A stretch of DNA of 34,431 nt from Desulfobacterales bacterium (lineage in GTDB: Bacteria; Desulfobacterota; Desulfobacteria; Desulfobacterales; Desulfolunaceae): assembly GCA_022360815.1 (NCBI GenBank), contig JAKSCC010000291.1, forward strand, positions 1-34,431, given 5' to 3'. The position numbers and the translations under genes were made by a program. Under the pieces are notes generated by a model. That model was not told where the DNA came from. It ran no database searches and worked only from the letters and a program-made list of their open reading frames with translations. Positions 33,976 through 34,431 of the stretch are shown here, piece by piece; within the stretch, counting starts at the first letter, position 1, and every line of letters starts with the position of its first letter.

Positions 33976-34431
33976 ATGGCCACCATTCTCATCATCGACG
34001 ACGACCACCAAATTTGCGGCATGCTTGAAGCCTTTATTGTTAAAGAGGGGCACCAGGTCCTCTCCAGACAGACCCTTGCCGATGGACTCCAACAACTGGA
34101 AAAAGCCCCTTATGATGTGGTGTTCCTGGATGTCGGACTTCCGGATGGAAGCGGGCTCGATGTGGTGCGACGCATTCGAAGCTCTCTGGGTGAGCCCGAG
34201 GTGGTCATCATCACCGGTGCCGGCGATGCAGATGGAGCCGAGATGGCCATCAAAAAAGGGGCATGGGACTACCTTCAGAAACCCTTTAATCTCAAAGAGA
34301 TCACCCTGACACTCAAACGCTCTCTGCAGTACCGTGAAAATCTCAAGGCCACGACCGTTACCGAAGCCCCTTTTGACAGTCACGGCATCATTGGAAGCAG
34401 TTCAGTAATTCATGAGTGTCTCACCACCCTC
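33976..34431 (+). CDS. Response regulator, probably NtrC-type sigma-54 activator (3' end cut by window)
   Basis: 152 codons are visible. A receiver domain is complete: ILIIDDDHQICGML with the acidic pocket, phospho-acceptor Asp in VVFLDVGLPDGSGL near residue 55, VVIITGAGDADGAEMAIKKGAWDYLQKPF with the conserved Thr and the KPF lysine. After a linker, HGIIGSSSVIHECLTTL matches the start of an AAA+ sigma-54 interaction domain (usual IGxSxxM pattern) just as the window ends. This is the basis for calling it NtrC-like. No histidine kinase is visible upstream. GGAG lies 12 bases before the ATG, rather far. Confidence 0.88.
   Translation, partial: MATILIIDDDHQICGMLEAFIVKEGHQVLSRQTLADGLQQLEKAPYDVVFLDVGLPDGSGLDVVRRIRSSLGEPEVVIITGAGDADGAEMAIKKGAWDYLQKPFNLKEITLTLKRSLQYRENLKATTVTEAPFDSHGIIGSSSVIHECLTTL

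Overview
The window reads as chromosomal DNA of an anaerobic Deltaproteobacterium (Desulfobacterota), most likely a marine, Desulfoluna-like organism. This is inferred from gene content: a Tat-exported reductive dehalogenase with its membrane anchor and a NosR/RdhC-type flavoprotein, a DUF362/ferredoxin protein, an ArsR-methyltransferase fusion beside metH, a stand-alone PfaD-type oxidoreductase, and an ArsC/Spx-like protein that needs UGA read as selenocysteine. No rRNA, tRNA, CRISPR array, transposase or phage gene was seen.

Layout. 1-549 holds no confident gene, only a 24-base inverted repeat and the uvrA terminator. 550-8258 (minus strand) carries uvrA, cobalamin-dependent metH and an ArsR-type regulator fused to a methyltransferase, probably a methionine-cycle unit. 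8564-12068 has a DUF503 protein convergent with a minus-strand set: a polytopic GT-C-like membrane protein, a small membrane protein and a DUF362 ferredoxin. 12212-13733 has two cysteine-rich proteins (YkgJ-like; double zinc ribbon). 13889-17061 has a MalY/PatB-type C-S lyase and, divergently, PfaD. 17329-19364 has a BASS-family transporter and a LysR regulator. 19422-24264 is the organohalide locus: rdhA-rdhB-porin on the minus strand, and divergently rdhC plus a 30-residue membrane microprotein, around a 424-base control region with a perfect inverted repeat. 24506-29722 has leuB, a Ski2-like helicase, a YchJ-like SEC-C protein, the selenoprotein and a DUF2914 protein. 29801-31667 is an SPFH-GYF protein with a zf-TFIIB zinc-ribbon partner. 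31853-33535 is ettA. The window ends inside a response regulator, probably NtrC-type, behind a good sigma-70 promoter with a palindrome over the start site.

Two themes link the genes. MetH and RdhA both use cobalamin, and the MalY-type lyase could supply homocysteine for MetH. Second, a palindrome-rich intergenic repeat of about 190 bases occurs five times (two full, three partial copies) between 7.2 and 17.1 kb. It supplies false N-terminal extensions to two open frames.

The most notable observation is at 28834-29172. An in-frame TGA at codon 11 sits in a U-x-x-C motif directly ahead of a SECIS-like hairpin. Ordinary gene calling would lose the active site.
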